DNA of 64,000 nucleotides. It comes from Kalmusia sp. IMI 367209. Its lineage: Eukaryota; Ascomycota; Dothideomycetes; Pleosporales; Didymosphaeriaceae. Location of the stretch: the NCBI GenBank assembly GCA_027946365.1, contig JAPEUQ010000009.1, positions 248,001 to 312,000 of the forward strand, read 5' to 3'. The position numbers were made by a program, and so were the translations under genes. Shown here piece after piece: positions 1 through 11,005 of this stretch (position 1 is its first letter; each line of letters opens with the position of its first letter). The notes beneath the pieces were generated by a model. That model had not been told where the DNA came from. It worked only from the letters and a program-made list of their open reading frames with translations, and ran no database searches.

Positions 1-649
1 TTCATTTGGGACAGGAAAACAGCCCAGCTCCTCAACATACTCGAAGGAGATGGTGAAGTTGTAAACGTGATACAAGGTTGGTGTTTTGCTTTGACTCAGC
101 TGTTCTATATGCTTACTCATGTAGGACATCCGTATGAGCCAACTATGGCTGTCTCGGGCATTGATCATACAATCAAAATATTCTCACCGGATGCCAATGC
201 TCAACGCAATGCTCGTAAGGGCATTGGAGTTCACTCAGCCGACCGTGGCATCTCCAGTCTCGGCTTTGGACGAAGAAGGAGAGCTCGACGTGGCTCCGCA
301 ACTGCCCCACCGGCCCCAATACCTCAGGATTCCTCATTCAGTGACGATGATGATGTAGTTACAGAGAACGGGCTGAAGAGTCGCAAGTCCATGCATGAAC
401 AATATCAGATTACGTCTCAGAACGACATGGACAGGAAAGGTGGTAAGTCACCCTGGGCATGACAGCACGTTGGACTATTCACTAATCATATATCAACGGA
501 CAGGTCGCGAGGATGCCTATATAACGAGAGCATTACTTGCTCAGTTGGCCCAACGACTCCATGGCTACCACCATCTCGGCGGCGAAGAAGACGAAGAAGG
601 TGAAGCAACTATATTATTGAACAATAACGAGGACTGCAATATCATGTAA
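1..649 (+). CDS. DCAF-type WD40 repeat protein, 3' end (partial)
   Basis: Only the C-terminal part is in the window; the gene continues upstream. Exons are <1-76, 125-442 and 504-649, and both introns restore frame. The opening residues (FIWDRKTAQLL, then a GHPYEP motif and SGIDHTIKIFSPD) form the last WD40 blade as seen in DCAF8/WDTC1-like substrate receptors of CUL4-DDB1 ubiquitin ligases. After the blade comes a basic, serine- and aspartate-rich tail, then a short helix-like segment (ITRALLAQLAQRL) and an acidic end (EEDEEGE) before the TAA. Family knowledge suggests a nuclear or cytosolic ligase adaptor. Which DCAF it is cannot be decided from one blade. Confidence 0.75.
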
Positions 650-1037
650 AGATATATCAGGAGCAGGTCGAAACAACTTGAAGATTTTGAGGATTTGCGC
701 GAGCCGGGAGACGAAGGTGGAAACATTACTTACATGTCACAGTATAGTCAATCAAAGTACAGGGCTTTTGGCGTTCATCAAAGCGGAAAAAAGCAAAGCA
801 ACATATTGTAAGCGACATAGGTTGTTATATCGTTCTGCCTGGGGACGGCTTAGAGAGCATCTTCACCCTTCTATGGCGATATATAGCCACGACAAGGTTA
901 AATTGAACATATAAACGATAACAGTAATTCAAGTATGCCTTCCACACCCGAGAGTCGATTCCATGTTCCCATGCTTCCGGCCACGTTAGATACCATGCGC
1001 CGACCAATGCCCCTGAACAAATGCCCAACGTGTCTAA
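650..1037. other. Intergenic, tail-to-tail
   Basis: Region between the stops of the WD40 gene and DPM2. It should hold the two 3' UTRs. I see no gene or repeat in it. Confidence 0.6.
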
Positions 1038-1439
1038 TCAAGTAGCTTTCTTCTGCTTAGCCTTGAGGGCCTTCTTGCGGTTGCTTCGTATCATGACGAC
1101 GGAGAGGAAGCTACCGACTACGGTGGTGAGAAGGATGATGAGGATGACGGGAATGCGAATAGCCCAGACGCGGGGAAGGAAGAACGATTGTAATACGTGG
1201 TCATCGTCGACGAAGGGCTGGACTGTGTATTAGTTTCTGGAATCCAAGTTGAAATTCTCTCATAGCCAAAGGATAAGGAGGGGTATGGAGAAGCTTTCGT
1301 ACCATCAAGAGGGTCCAGATGGTGTAGTAAGTGAAGACGGCGGTTGCTGCGATGAGCATGCTGAGGCCTACGAGACGGTCGAGCTAGGCGGGTGTCAGTG
1401 TGCTTTTACTTGCAAGTGCCTGGTATCTTCGCTCACCAT
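1038..1439 (-). CDS. DPM2: Dolichol-phosphate mannosyltransferase regulatory subunit DPM2
   Basis: An 87-residue ER membrane protein that stabilises the DPM1 catalytic subunit making dolichol-phosphate-mannose, the mannose donor for N-glycans, O-mannosylation and GPI anchors. Exons run 1437-1439, 1303-1383 and 1038-1217. The first coding exon is only the ATG codon; its donor is GTGAGC and the acceptor CTAG leads into LDRLVGLSM. The protein has two hydrophobic helices (around residues 5-27 and 48-70), the family segment PFVDDDHVLQSFFLPRVWAIR between them, and a lysine-rich cytosolic end (RSNRKKALKAKQKKAT). Length fits the family. It is divergently transcribed from CWC22, with about 290 bases between the start codons. 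Confidence 0.93.
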
Positions 1440-1732
1440 CTTGAATATGTTTTGGGTGACAAGCGAGTGAAAGCAACGTGTTGACCTGTGCGCTCGTGGT
1501 GTTGATGGTGAGCTGGAACTTTGGCCGCGCCAAGACTTGTGCGGAGGCAGGTTCAACCGCTCCGTGCCTGCCTGCAACCAAAGTTTCACGCGCAGCATCT
1601 CTCTCGCCATCACAACCCCAAAATTTTGTGACCGCCTCACGACCTTCGATCTACTCACCTGCACATCTTGTGCCCTATTTAATCGGTATTCCCAGGTTTC
1701 GAAGAGCCTCTGCAGCGACAGAGGACGCCAGA
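1440..1732. promoter_or_regulatory. Divergent promoter of DPM2 and CWC22
   Basis: This 293-base gap separates the two ATGs and must serve both genes. A CTATTTAATC stretch near 1675-1684 lies about 50 bases before the CWC22 start and could be a TATA-like element. The open frame continuing upstream of CWC22 through this gap lacks an ATG before 1733, so I treat it as non-coding. Confidence 0.5.
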
Positions 1733-4234
1733 ATGATGGAGGTCGCCTCCGCTGTCCGCATACCCTCGCCGGAGCCAGAGCCAGAGCTGCCAGAGCCCCC
1801 ACGCAAACGCGATCGATCGCCCTATGAAGCCGGCCCATCGAAACGTTCGCGAAGATCGGACTATGACGAAGAGGACTTGGACCGGCCTCGCGACCGCGAC
1901 CGCGACCACCGTAAAGACCGCGAGAACGGGCGTAGAGGTGACGAAAATGGGGGGGAACCGCGCCAGAAGCCTGCCAACAATGTGCAGGAGGACGACTCAC
2001 GGTTGAAGCTTTTCCAGAGTGCCTTCAGCGCGAGCCGAAAGCTTCCCGTCGACGACTCGAAGACGCGAGCCGGTGGCGCATATATCCCTCCCGCGCGATT
2101 GCGAGCGATGCAAGCTGCCATCACGGACAAAAGCACACCTGAATTTCAGCGCATGGCTTGGGAAGCTCTCAAGAAATCGATTCAGGGCATGATCAACAAG
2201 TGCAATGTTGCAAACATTAAGCAGATTGTGCCGGAGCTGTTCTCCGAGAATTTGATTCGTGGTCGTGGGCTGTTTTGCAGGTCGATAATGAAAGCGCAGG
2301 CTGCGAGTTTGCCCTTTACGAATATCTATGCTGCTATGGTAGCCATCGTGAATACGAAGCTACCCCAAGTGGGCGATTTGCTAGTGCGCAGGCTGATCAT
2401 GCAGTTTCGAAAATCATTCCGCAGAAACGATAAGGCTGTCGCGGTGGCGAGCTCGATGTTTTTGGCACATCTAGTAAACACTCAGGTCGTCAACGAGATC
2501 TTGATGGCGGAAATCCTTCTACTGTTGCTTAACAAACCGACGGACGACAGTGTGGAGATTGCCGTGGGCATCATGAAAGAGGTGGGCCAGTTTTTGGAGG
2601 AAATGAACAGCGCGATCTCGAATGCCATCTTCGACCAGTTTCGAAACATCCTTCACGAGGCGGACATCGACAAACGTACACAGTACATGATCGAAGTTCT
2701 GTTTCAGGTTCGCAAGGACAAGTACAAGGATAACCCTGCGGTCAAGGAGGAGCTCGACTTGGTAGAAGAGGAGGATCAGCATACCCACCAGCATCATCTG
2801 GAGGACGAAATTAAGGTCGAGGACGGATTGAACATTTTCAAGTTTGATCCTGAGTATGAAGCGAATGAGGAACAGTACAAAAAATTGAAGGCTGAGATCC
2901 TGGGTGAGGAGGAGGGTAGCGATGCGGAGTACACAGACGCGTCATCCGATGATGAGGAAGACGAGGAGCAGAGGGCCGAGGACGTTAAGGATCAAACAAA
3001 TGCAGATTTGGTCAATCTGCGACGCACGATCTATCTCACCATCAAGAGTAGTGGTGGCTTTGAGGAGTGCTGCCATAAGCTTATGCGTATTAATTTGCCA
3101 CACGGGCTGGAGAATGAATTGACGACTATGATTGTCGAGTGCGCAAGCCAGGAACGGACGTACGAGAAGTTCTACGGGCAGATCGGAGAGCGATTCTGCA
3201 AAATTAACCGCATGTGGACCGACCTTTTTGAAGATGGCTTCGTACACTACTACGAGACTATCCACCGCTTCGAGACCAACCGCCTGCGTATAATTGCGCA
3301 GTTCTTTGCTCACCTCCTTTCAACCGATGCGATCGGGTTGCATGTCTTCATGGCTATTAAACTCAACGAGGAAGATACCACGTCCAGTTCCCGTATCTTC
3401 ATCAAAATCCTTTTTGAAGAGCTGATGGCATCGCTGGGACAGAAGACATTGGTTGAACGAATGAAAGACCCCATGCTTCAGGATAGTCTCACCGGTATCT
3501 TCCCTACCGACGACCAGATCAAGACGCGTTTCTCCATCAACTTCTTCACTGCCATCGGCATGGGCGTGCTTACTGAGGGCATGCGCGAGTTCCTGAAGAA
3601 CAATGCGCCTAAACCAGCAGCGCTACCTGAGCCGGAGAGTGACTCGGACTCCGAGAGCGTATCATCCCGCTCCTCGTACTCTTCATATTCTTCTAGATCA
3701 CGATCGCGATCGCCTGTACGAAGGAGACGGCATACATCAAGCTCGCGGGATCGCTCGTCTTCAAGGAGCAGGTCAAAGTCACCTGTACGCAGGAGGCGGC
3801 ACTCGACAAGTTCGAGAGAACGCTCATACTCCAGAAGCAGATCACCAGTTTCGCGGAAAAGGCAGCACTCGTCCAGGTTATCTCGCTCGCCATCGTCACC
3901 ACCTCGCCGTAGGAGAGCTTACTCTTCTAGCCGCTCTCGCTCTCCAGTCCGCGGTCGTTCGCGCCATTCAAGCACCCCTCCACCTCCCAGGCGTCGAGAC
4001 GACTCTCTTGATGAGCGGCCAGCGCGCCGAGATCGTGAGTCCTCTAGCCCCCCACCCCCTCGACGGCGTCGTGATTCCAGCTCTCCACCGCCCAGAAAGG
4101 GTGCTGTGGATGAGAGGCGAGGCTTAGTGAAAAGGGAGCATAGTTCGTCGCCAGATAGGGCGCCTGCAAGGCGGACAAGGTACTCTAGTAGTGTATCGAG
4201 GTCGCCGCCGCCGAGGCGGAGGAGAGCCTCCTAG
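1733..4234 (+). CDS. CWC22: Pre-mRNA-splicing factor CWC22
   Basis: Intronless, 833 residues from the first ATG (an ATGATG pair). CWC22 is a spliceosome component needed for the first splicing step, and in animals it recruits eIF4A3 for exon-junction complex assembly. The N-terminus is charged and Arg/Asp-rich. GGAYIPPARLRAMQ at about residue 113 leads into a MIF4G domain (about 130-330, with a WEALKKSIQGMINKCN start). An acidic linker follows, then an MA3 domain (about 435-550, LRRTIYLTIKSSGGFEECCHKL). From about residue 640 it becomes an Arg-Ser-rich tail with many SRSRSPVRRRR-like repeats, longer than in yeast and like metazoan and filamentous-fungal versions. Confidence 0.95.
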   Translation: MMEVASAVRIPSPEPEPELPEPPRKRDRSPYEAGPSKRSRRSDYDEEDLDRPRDRDRDHRKDRENGRRGDENGGEPRQKPANNVQEDDSRLKLFQSAFSASRKLPVDDSKTRAGGAYIPPARLRAMQAAITDKSTPEFQRMAWEALKKSIQGMINKCNVANIKQIVPELFSENLIRGRGLFCRSIMKAQAASLPFTNIYAAMVAIVNTKLPQVGDLLVRRLIMQFRKSFRRNDKAVAVASSMFLAHLVNTQVVNEILMAEILLLLLNKPTDDSVEIAVGIMKEVGQFLEEMNSAISNAIFDQFRNILHEADIDKRTQYMIEVLFQVRKDKYKDNPAVKEELDLVEEEDQHTHQHHLEDEIKVEDGLNIFKFDPEYEANEEQYKKLKAEILGEEEGSDAEYTDASSDDEEDEEQRAEDVKDQTNADLVNLRRTIYLTIKSSGGFEECCHKLMRINLPHGLENELTTMIVECASQERTYEKFYGQIGERFCKINRMWTDLFEDGFVHYYETIHRFETNRLRIIAQFFAHLLSTDAIGLHVFMAIKLNEEDTTSSSRIFIKILFEELMASLGQKTLVERMKDPMLQDSLTGIFPTDDQIKTRFSINFFTAIGMGVLTEGMREFLKNNAPKPAALPEPESDSDSESVSSRSSYSSYSSRSRSRSPVRRRRHTSSSRDRSSSRSRSKSPVRRRRHSTSSRERSYSRSRSPVSRKRQHSSRLSRSPSSPPRRRRAYSSSRSRSPVRGRSRHSSTPPPPRRRDDSLDERPARRDRESSSPPPPRRRRDSSSPPPRKGAVDERRGLVKREHSSSPDRAPARRTRYSSSVSRSPPPRRRRAS

Positions 4235-4880
4235 TAGGAATGGAAACCTATATCTGTGTAGCTACGGGGTTGTGACTGGTATTGTTTCGTTAGTCTACCT
4301 GAGTCAGAGCATTAAGATACATCATCCAGAATAAATGGAGATGTAGATACCCTGTTACTGTATTGGATACTTGTCTGAGTCTTTTGTGACGTAGATTGTA
4401 GTCTCTGGCAGGGATGTGAAGGGGGCGAGATTTGTTTGGATAGTAGTTACATCAACGATATGCTCAACAACGCAGACAGAAGTAATATGTATGTAATTTT
4501 ATTGTTCATGTCCGCTACATGATTCATGTAGGCTTCTTGCGCAAGACTGTCTCGCACACGAACCTTAACGTCCGGCCTCTTCATTATTCTTAGCTCGCCG
4601 CTTTGCAACTTAACATAACGCTGCTGTGGTAGGGTATGTTGTTGAATTCGGTGGAGAGGGGTAATTCTTGAGGTGTTCAAAGGTTGGGTAATTGCTGTTG
4701 AAAGAAATTGTGTGGACGACAGGAAATCTAATTGATGGGGTTCCATGGATGCTGTAACGCTTTCCCCGTGTCTTGTCTTTAGTGGTGAGATACACGAACT
4801 GCCATGTGTTCAAGCGGAAGAATTGACCTTTCGAGACCAGGTTGTGCAATTGGGAGCTGTGACAAGGTCGAATTGCAGCT
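4235..4880. other. Intergenic, tail-to-tail, AT-rich
   Basis: Lies between the stops of CWC22 and the next minus-strand gene. Composition shifts to AT-rich here, marking the left edge of the island that runs to about 7.9 kb. No gene seen. Confidence 0.5.
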
Positions 4881-5312
4881 TCATGTTCTTCGTCGACGAT
4901 GAGAAAAGCGTTCCAGATTTTTCCGCCCTTCCTGAAATCCTCTTACGAAGGCGCCCATTAGGTCCTGGACATGAATGGTTTTTGAGCAGAGCGCTACCGC
5001 AAAAGCACTTGAGATGCTGCTCTGGGTGTGAATATCCATCTGAGGGTCTGCAATGCCGTATGAATCTACAAATCCAGCTACGAAGTCCGATATGTAGTTT
5101 AGTTTGATTCCCGGAGAATCAAGGCCAAAAGTACGAGCGAATTCTCCAATAGTCCTGGCTACGTGCGCGGTCATGGTCATGTTGCGGTTCTTGAGGTGTT
5201 GCGCAATACTCCGAGTAGATTTCCTAGGAGGCGATAAGGTAGCTTGGGTTGGTCTTGAGGGTTTGATTGTTTCGAAGGCGAGGATATTCTTGAAGATAGG
5301 TTTCTCAGCCAT
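4881..5312 (-). CDS. Hypothetical protein, 143 aa
   Basis: Single open frame from an ATG at 5312. I do not recognise the family. The N-terminal 45 residues are basic and Ser/Thr/Pro-rich. The middle (about 45-130) looks helical (HVARTIGEFARTFGLDSP, DFVAGFVDSYGIADP, DLMGAFVRGFQEGRKN) and the end is RRRR. It starts 107 bases after the last open exon of the DUF7587-like gene on the same strand, so it could be a further exon of that gene, though I see no convincing join. There is no signal peptide or membrane segment. Confidence 0.45.
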   Translation of the reverse strand: MAEKPIFKNILAFETIKPSRPTQATLSPPRKSTRSIAQHLKNRNMTMTAHVARTIGEFARTFGLDSPGIKLNYISDFVAGFVDSYGIADPQMDIHTQSSISSAFAVALCSKTIHVQDLMGAFVRGFQEGRKNLERFSHRRRRT

Positions 5313-5419
5313 AGTGATCAAGTCTGAAAGCGGGAAAGTTTTGAGGATGGCAGGTGGAGGGATATTAGCCCAAATCTACTTCCATTAGCACACTCGACCA
5401 AGAGTAACGATAGGAAAGA

Positions 5420-7228
5420 TCAAACAAGCCGTTCGGTCGACCCTCGGTAGGCCCAGTTTGCGTGCTGTTCCCTTTTAAGCAGAGATAGCCAATACGAGGC
5501 TTCTAGTGATTTGTAATCTTCTTGGAGAGTAGGATGGTCAAGCGCTATGATGGCAATCCGAGTCGTGTCGATATCCTTCTCCAAAGCATATTTCATAGCT
5601 TGAATAAGGCTCGTAGTAATTGAACAGTAGAATGATGTCCTTGAAGCTGGATCTAGATGTGCATTTGTGAGCAGTTTCATCATATTAATTGACTCTGCCG
5701 TGGGTCTGAGCGGAGGAACGAAGCCATTCTGAGAATTCCAAGAAGCATGCCCTCTAGCAATCTATTGACTGTTAATCTTGAGTTCAGATTCAATAAAAGT
5801 AAAACTTACGAAGCCCATCTCAGGGGAAAAAATGGTCCAGCTATAATCACAATTAGCGTTGGAGTAGATTCGTCTTGGGTAGACTTCCCCTATTACAGTC
5901 CCATACCCTATATCCGAGACATCTTGGTCCAGGTGACCCTGCTTCGAGTAGGCCTGACTCCATAGGCTTTATAGGATCATAGAAAGAGTCTACTAGGCAC
6001 TCATCTTTATACGACGCCTGAATGGCCACTCCACCCAGTCGTATAGCGAAGTTATTGAGTGATTGAGGATTCATGTATGCAACGTCCTTGTATATACTCT
6101 CGTTTGAATAGCAAGCCTTAAGCTTCAGTTTCTTAAAAGCCTGTCGAGTACTTAAAGCTTTAGCCTTTGCTGCGCCTCCAGAACGGATAACCTCTTCTCT
6201 TTTACGACGTGAAAGCTTTATGCCAATTGAGTGAGCTGCGTCCTCAATATTCGCCCTGATTGAAAGATATCGATCTTCTGGATCATCTAAAGGTGTTGAA
6301 AAGACCTTTCCAAAGGTAGATGGAAAAGCTTCTTTTCCGTATAACTTCAGATGTTCAAACTGTTTCTTGACCGTACTCTGGGGAATTTCTATGTTCGTTA
6401 TAGTTTTCCAGACTTTGATCATGTCAGACGTGTCTATCGTCGAGTAGAAATGGAAGATAACGCATAGCACATTGCGTTCATAATCCTGCCTGACAAAAAG
6501 AATTAGACTGCGTTTATAGATATGTAGATTGTGTTTAGGGGGTGGAAAAATCTTCCTCACTAAAGGCTAGTGCGAATAATTATTTAAACCCTAATTACCA
6601 TATATGTTTGCGTCGAGTCTCGATATATCTCAACTTCTCTGGGTCACGCTGATACTCGCTTTTTTCGTGTAGGGCGACGTTTGGATGGAGATTGTTTGGG
6701 CGTCTTCTTAGTGCTGCTGACTCTAAAATTAAGGCGTCGTATAGCGGAGCCATTGTTCTTCTGCTTTCGTTTGCTGATTGAGCGGGTGCTATCTTGGAAG
6801 CTTGTTCTAAATGTTCGCTTAGGACAAGGGGTTTCCTCATCATCGACCAGAAAGTCAGTGGATTCGCGGATATAGCCGTCAAGCGGGGGAGAAGCCTTAA
6901 AAAATTTCAAGGAAGTCTCGCCGGAAGAATCGTCGTGGCTGGCAAATTGATTCAGCTGTGTGAGCCATTCTGGGGGATCTTGCAAATCAGAACGTGAGCT
7001 TTCAGGAGTGTAGATGATGTGTAAATCATCTTCGCTCAACGTGCTCGCTGAATCGAAACGCGATCGGTGCTCTGACAGCAGGCTTAAGTCTTGTTGATCA
7101 GGCTGTTGTTCTGCTTAACCAAAGTGAGTTTTCAATGACTTGAAAGCGAATTTTGCCTATCACGTACTTTGGAGCTCTCGGCTGATAGACATGCGAGAGA
7201 GACTATCTATGGGAGGTGATATATCCAT
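5420..7228 (-). CDS. DUF7587-like protein, one apparent frameshift
   Basis: Exons are 7168-7228, 6656-7110, 5810-6485 and 5420-5761. The sum is a multiple of three (510 residues) only if one base of the C-run at 5887-5890 is surplus. Exon 2 encodes a Ser/Lys-rich, probably disordered region. Exon 3 starts with DYERNVLCVIFHFY, the kind of segment that opens many fungal DUF7587 proteins, and reaches CLGYRVWD. After the shift the frame continues VYPRRIYSNANCDYSW and, in exon 4, HLDPASRTSFYCSITTSL and TRIAIIALD, which match my recollection of DUF7587. The family's function is unknown. The 170-base intron 2 is long for this window. The end at 5420 is uncertain. Confidence 0.5.
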
Positions 7229-7871
7229 TGCGCTCGCCACGTCTGTAGCAGGATCATATAGCTGAACGCCCAGAGCATGACACTTCCAGGTTCCTCTCAT
7301 GTTATGTCATGTAGACTCTGACGTACAACAGAATATACGAGCGAGATAATAGGGAAGCTGCGCAGCGAGGTACACAGCAAATTTGTTTAAAGTAAAAGTA
7401 TATAGAAGCTTTATAGAGCCTTATTAAATAAAGCGTCGCGTTTTGAGTGAAGGTGAAAGAAAAGGTGAAGAGTGAAAGATCCAAGTATGTGAAAATTAAT
7501 GTGCTTAGCGGATAGTGAAAGGGATAAATTGCCTGAGGTGAGAATTGTGATTATCTATATATAGCCTCATCTCCTTAAGTTAATTAGTGAGAGGTATCAT
7601 TGGAGATGAGCCCCAGGGGACGACGGATGTTCTAAGTGCACGAGCACCAGCCTTCGAGGAAAAGCCACACTACGTATAGTCATTCCTGTGTTCTTCGCAT
7701 TTAGCCACTTGAACATTCAAACAGTAAGCCAAATTGTGTCACACAGCGCAATGTCCTGTTGGCGTATGTAAGCATGCACGTGCACGGCCCGCCCACTCGC
7801 AACATGGTAAGCAGACATCTCTTACTTTATCTATCCCATCACGACGCTTTGAAACCTGATCTAGAATTATC
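7229..7871. promoter_or_regulatory. Divergent AT-rich promoter region
   Basis: Head-to-head gap between the DUF7587-like gene and the paraoxonase-like gene. It is notably AT-rich, with a TATCTATATATAG stretch near 7552-7564 that could act as a TATA element for either side. No further gene seen. Confidence 0.4.
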
Positions 7872-9151
7872 ATGAAAAATATTGCGAGGAGCCTTATCGT
7901 CGCTTTAGCGGCTGCAGTTCTTTCACAATGGGGTTACGGTCGCTACCTAGCACTTTCAGATGTATTTAAGAACCGATCCGGACATCTCACGCCAGTGTAC
8001 AACATTAAGAGCCATGAGATAGCTTTTAGTGACCGTATACGCAACTGCGAAGATCTGTTGCTTGATGAAGGCTTAGGCGTCGCAATTCTGTCATGTGATC
8101 CTGGACGGGATCAGTACGTATATTACGTCTTGTAGAGTGGCTCGTTGAGATGAGCTAGGCTGACTCAGGCTTATCTAGTTGGAATACCGTGATGGGTACA
8201 TTTCGCGCTGATAAGAATCTCAAGAGTGGGAAGCTATGGCTTTATGACTATTCCCATCCGGATCTGGAGGAAGAACAGTTGATTAAGCCCCTCAAATTCG
8301 AAGACTTTCCGAATGAGAATGACTTCCATCCTTTGGGCTTGGAACTGGACCAAGAAACTTCAACTTTATACGTAGTCAATCATGCACAGAGCGGTTCAGC
8401 GATAGAGGTATTCCAGCTCTCGATAAGGGAAGCGACCCTCACTTATGTAAAGACGTACAAACACCGCCTTATCCAGGCACCCAACGCTTTGCATTCTATT
8501 GGCAACGGACGACTTTACGTTACAAACGATCATATGCTACGTGCGGCAATATCCCCCTTGCTGTCCAAGATCGAAACCTTCTCCGGCCTGCCAGGTGGCA
8601 GTGTGGTGTATACCGACCTCAACGATCCAAACACTACAACGCTTGTAGCGAGACTTGCTTTTGCAAATGGAATTGCAATGCTTAATGCCAACACTCTCGC
8701 GGTATTCTGAACATATTCTATTCAACTAGCAAGTTAATAACTCGACTAGGTTTCTTCAACATCTGGAGCTGGGGTCTATTTCTACGAAGTGCAGCCCGAC
8801 CACAGCTTACAGTTCAAGTCATGGGTTCGTACTCCAGCGGCAATTGACAACCTAAGCGTAGATTCGAATGGCGTGCTCCTAGTTGCGGGACATCCCTCTG
8901 CGCTAGATCTCATGAAAGTCAGCAAGAACCGACCGTATTGCAAGCCGGAAAGCGACATCCAAGCGGAACGTGAGGCCTGTGGATGTTCTGCACCAAGCTA
9001 TGTAGCGCAGTGGACCGAAAATTATGGGCTTGAGACGTTGTATCAGGGTTATGAGTTCTGTAGTAGCACTATGATGGTGAGGGACGTGACAAGAGGTGTG
9101 GCATTTGTTAGTGGTCTGTATGAGAAGGGTGTAATGTTTGTCAGGGAGTAA
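7872..9151 (+). CDS. Paraoxonase/arylesterase-family protein, secretory
   Basis: Exons 7872-8113, 8179-8701 and 8750-9151 give 388 residues. The N-terminus (KNIARSLIVALAAAVLSQWGYGRYL) is an uncleaved or cleaved signal/anchor sequence. The body resembles serum paraoxonases: CEDLLLDEGLGVAILSCD near the start, FHPLGLELD and LYVVNHAQSGSAIEVFQL mid-protein, APNALHSIGNGRLYVTND, then FANGIAM, with alternating Asp/Asn positions of the calcium-bound six-bladed propeller. PON enzymes hydrolyse lactones and aryl esters; the native fungal substrate is unknown. Two Cys near residues 55-80 and Cys residues in the C-terminal third could form disulfides. Length is slightly above human PON1. Confidence 0.82.
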
Positions 9152-9909
9152 GAATCCTCGCGGCTTGAGCGTAGTGATGTTGGCGTATGGAGTCGAAAAG
9201 GAGCATGTGGCTACGTGTGCATTGTGGCTGGAGGTGTCACAAGATGAACAAGACACCCAGCTATATAGCCACAACATAATGTCTTGGAAACTGTTCAAGG
9301 TAGATTGTACAATTGCGGAATTGAACGAGTAGTATAGCAGGGTTTCCTTAAGAATCAAAGTTCTATATTGACTGGAATTTACAATGAGACTTCCATAACA
9401 CAGGGACATGGAATGACTTGGGTTGACTTGAAAGACTGCACACGATACCCAACTTTTCATATTTCCAGGATGACCAAAGCTCTCAATGTCGTAAAGATAG
9501 AAGACTGAGGTCAAGTGGAATTTTAGCTGACTTAAGCGCTAGCGATCCACTTCGTTGTCAGACGACTTAAGGCTACTGCGTATTTAGATTGAGAAGCGGC
9601 AAAGCCTTCAGCGGCAGTGCGGGCGTAAAAGAAGAGGGCAGACAAGCAAATGGTTCTTATTTTGTTATATTTTTTGTAATAGTTCTGCCTACAATGCATG
9701 CCCAAGATATTGCATCTCCTCTCAGTGGCCACTCAATACAGTACCCGCTACCCGACCAGCACTACCTGATATAGACATAGCTAACATTAAGATAGTGATC
9801 AGGACCTATGCACCCGTAGTGGATATAGCACTATGTTCCCATCAAACTAGCAAGATGCTAATTAAAGAGAACCAAGTGGACTGATGATTTTGTAGTGCAT
9901 TACAATCAA
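9152..9909. other. Intergenic, tail-to-tail
   Basis: Between the paraoxonase-like stop and the end of the small minus-strand gene. Open frames here lack coding character. Nothing recognised. Confidence 0.5.
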
Positions 9910-10285
9910 TTACGCAAACACCTCGATAGGAATGCTTTCCGCATCCCTATTCAAGGAAGAGCCACCACAACCGACGTCCTCAGCGATTGTATCCCATGCT
10001 CGAAGCCAATCGCCATATTCTCCCTCCGACTCCTGTTCCAAGGCAACCGCCAACATCTCCAACACGTAGCGGAGCTCACTTGCCGCCCTCGTTCTTCTTC
10101 GCCTTGTCGTCCTTGTTGACTCCTCGAGCATCACCCTTCGCTTTGTTCTCGTCGAGGAACTGCTGCAAGTTAATGTCGTCCGTAGCCTCTGTCTTCCTCT
10201 GCTCCTCTGCTCTCGCGGCCTTTGTGTCGCTTCGCGGCACTAGCTGCGGCTTAGACTTGGTTGAAGTGTTTGATGGAGATGCCAT
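9910..10285 (-). CDS. Small hypothetical protein, probable frameshift
   Basis: An ATG at 10285 opens a 69-codon frame ending at 10076 (NLQQFLDENKAKGDARGVNK, then a Lys-rich run). Around 10086-10088 (CCC on the plus strand) the protein-like signal moves to another frame, SELRYVLEMLAVALEQ... to a TAA at 9910. If one C is surplus, the gene is a clean 124-residue frame. Alternatively the gene simply ends at 10076. I do not recognise the family. It is acidic/basic mixed, with a predicted C-terminal helix and no signal peptide. Confidence 0.4.
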
Positions 10286-11005
10286 GTTGTGCTGAGAAGG
10301 TAGCGACCGCAGCCAAATAAGTGGGTTGGGAAAGCGTGTTCAGGAGTGGGCTTAGAAGCGACCCGAGACGTTGAGCGGGTCTGGATGTGAGTGCACTTAA
10401 GATTCTTCCGTGCTTAGCGAGGAAGGCAAGTGGATCAAGTCTGGTAGTATGACTTTCTGGACTTTGTACTTTCGTTGCGTGCCTGGCGCTTTCCTCTTGG
10501 AGACAGTAGTTGAACGGCCAACGAGGCTTGCGTACAGAAGCTCGGGAAGAGATTGTAGAAGAAGCGCAGGAACAGGTTCTATCGAAGATGATGGCGTCGT
10601 TGTAGTAATATGAGTGTTTGGCAGGGAGCTGCGTGGACGCATTCAATAGTAGTAGCAAAGCAAGGGCGAACGGCCTGGTTCGATAGCCACGTGTGACTCC
10701 ATAGTGGGAAGTCGCGCTCGTTTGCGGGCATATCCAGAAAACAAGGCAGCGTGTAGTTGTGACCAGGCGTTGCGGCACAAGGGATCGACGGTCTTAGCTG
10801 CGATCAGGCAACAAAGTAAAACATGGACAGAAAGGTTGCGCGATATATTGAAGGAATCGTAAATATAAGAAATGAGACAATTATGATTAAGATGTACTAC
10901 TTTGTGTTATTTGACTAATTAACGGAGCAAGGAGATTTCGTTGCAAACACGTATGCCTCCCAAGACAAGGAAAAATAATCACCAGGTTCAATACTACAGC
11001 ATCCC
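10286..11005. other. Intergenic with one doubtful small ORF
   Basis: Upstream of the small gene and downstream of the AT-hook gene, both on the minus strand. An ATG-started minus frame at 10397-10642 (81 codons, RKYKVQKVILPDLIHLPSSL near its end) has acceptable codon use but no family I know. A second frame overlaps it. I leave both uncalled. Confidence 0.35.

Noticed and set aside
1478..1732. Upstream extension of the CWC22 frame
   Set aside because: No ATG in frame before 1733, and the residues lack the charged character of CWC22 N-termini; it is the divergent promoter.
8903..9514. 203-codon minus-strand frame opposite the paraoxonase-like exon 3
   Set aside because: Antisense shadow of a well-supported exon; its sequence has no domain character.
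10251..10778. 176-codon minus-strand frame overlapping the small gene's start
   Set aside because: No ATG-supported conserved start, and its N-terminal two thirds look random; only the last 60 codons look protein-like, which is too little to call.
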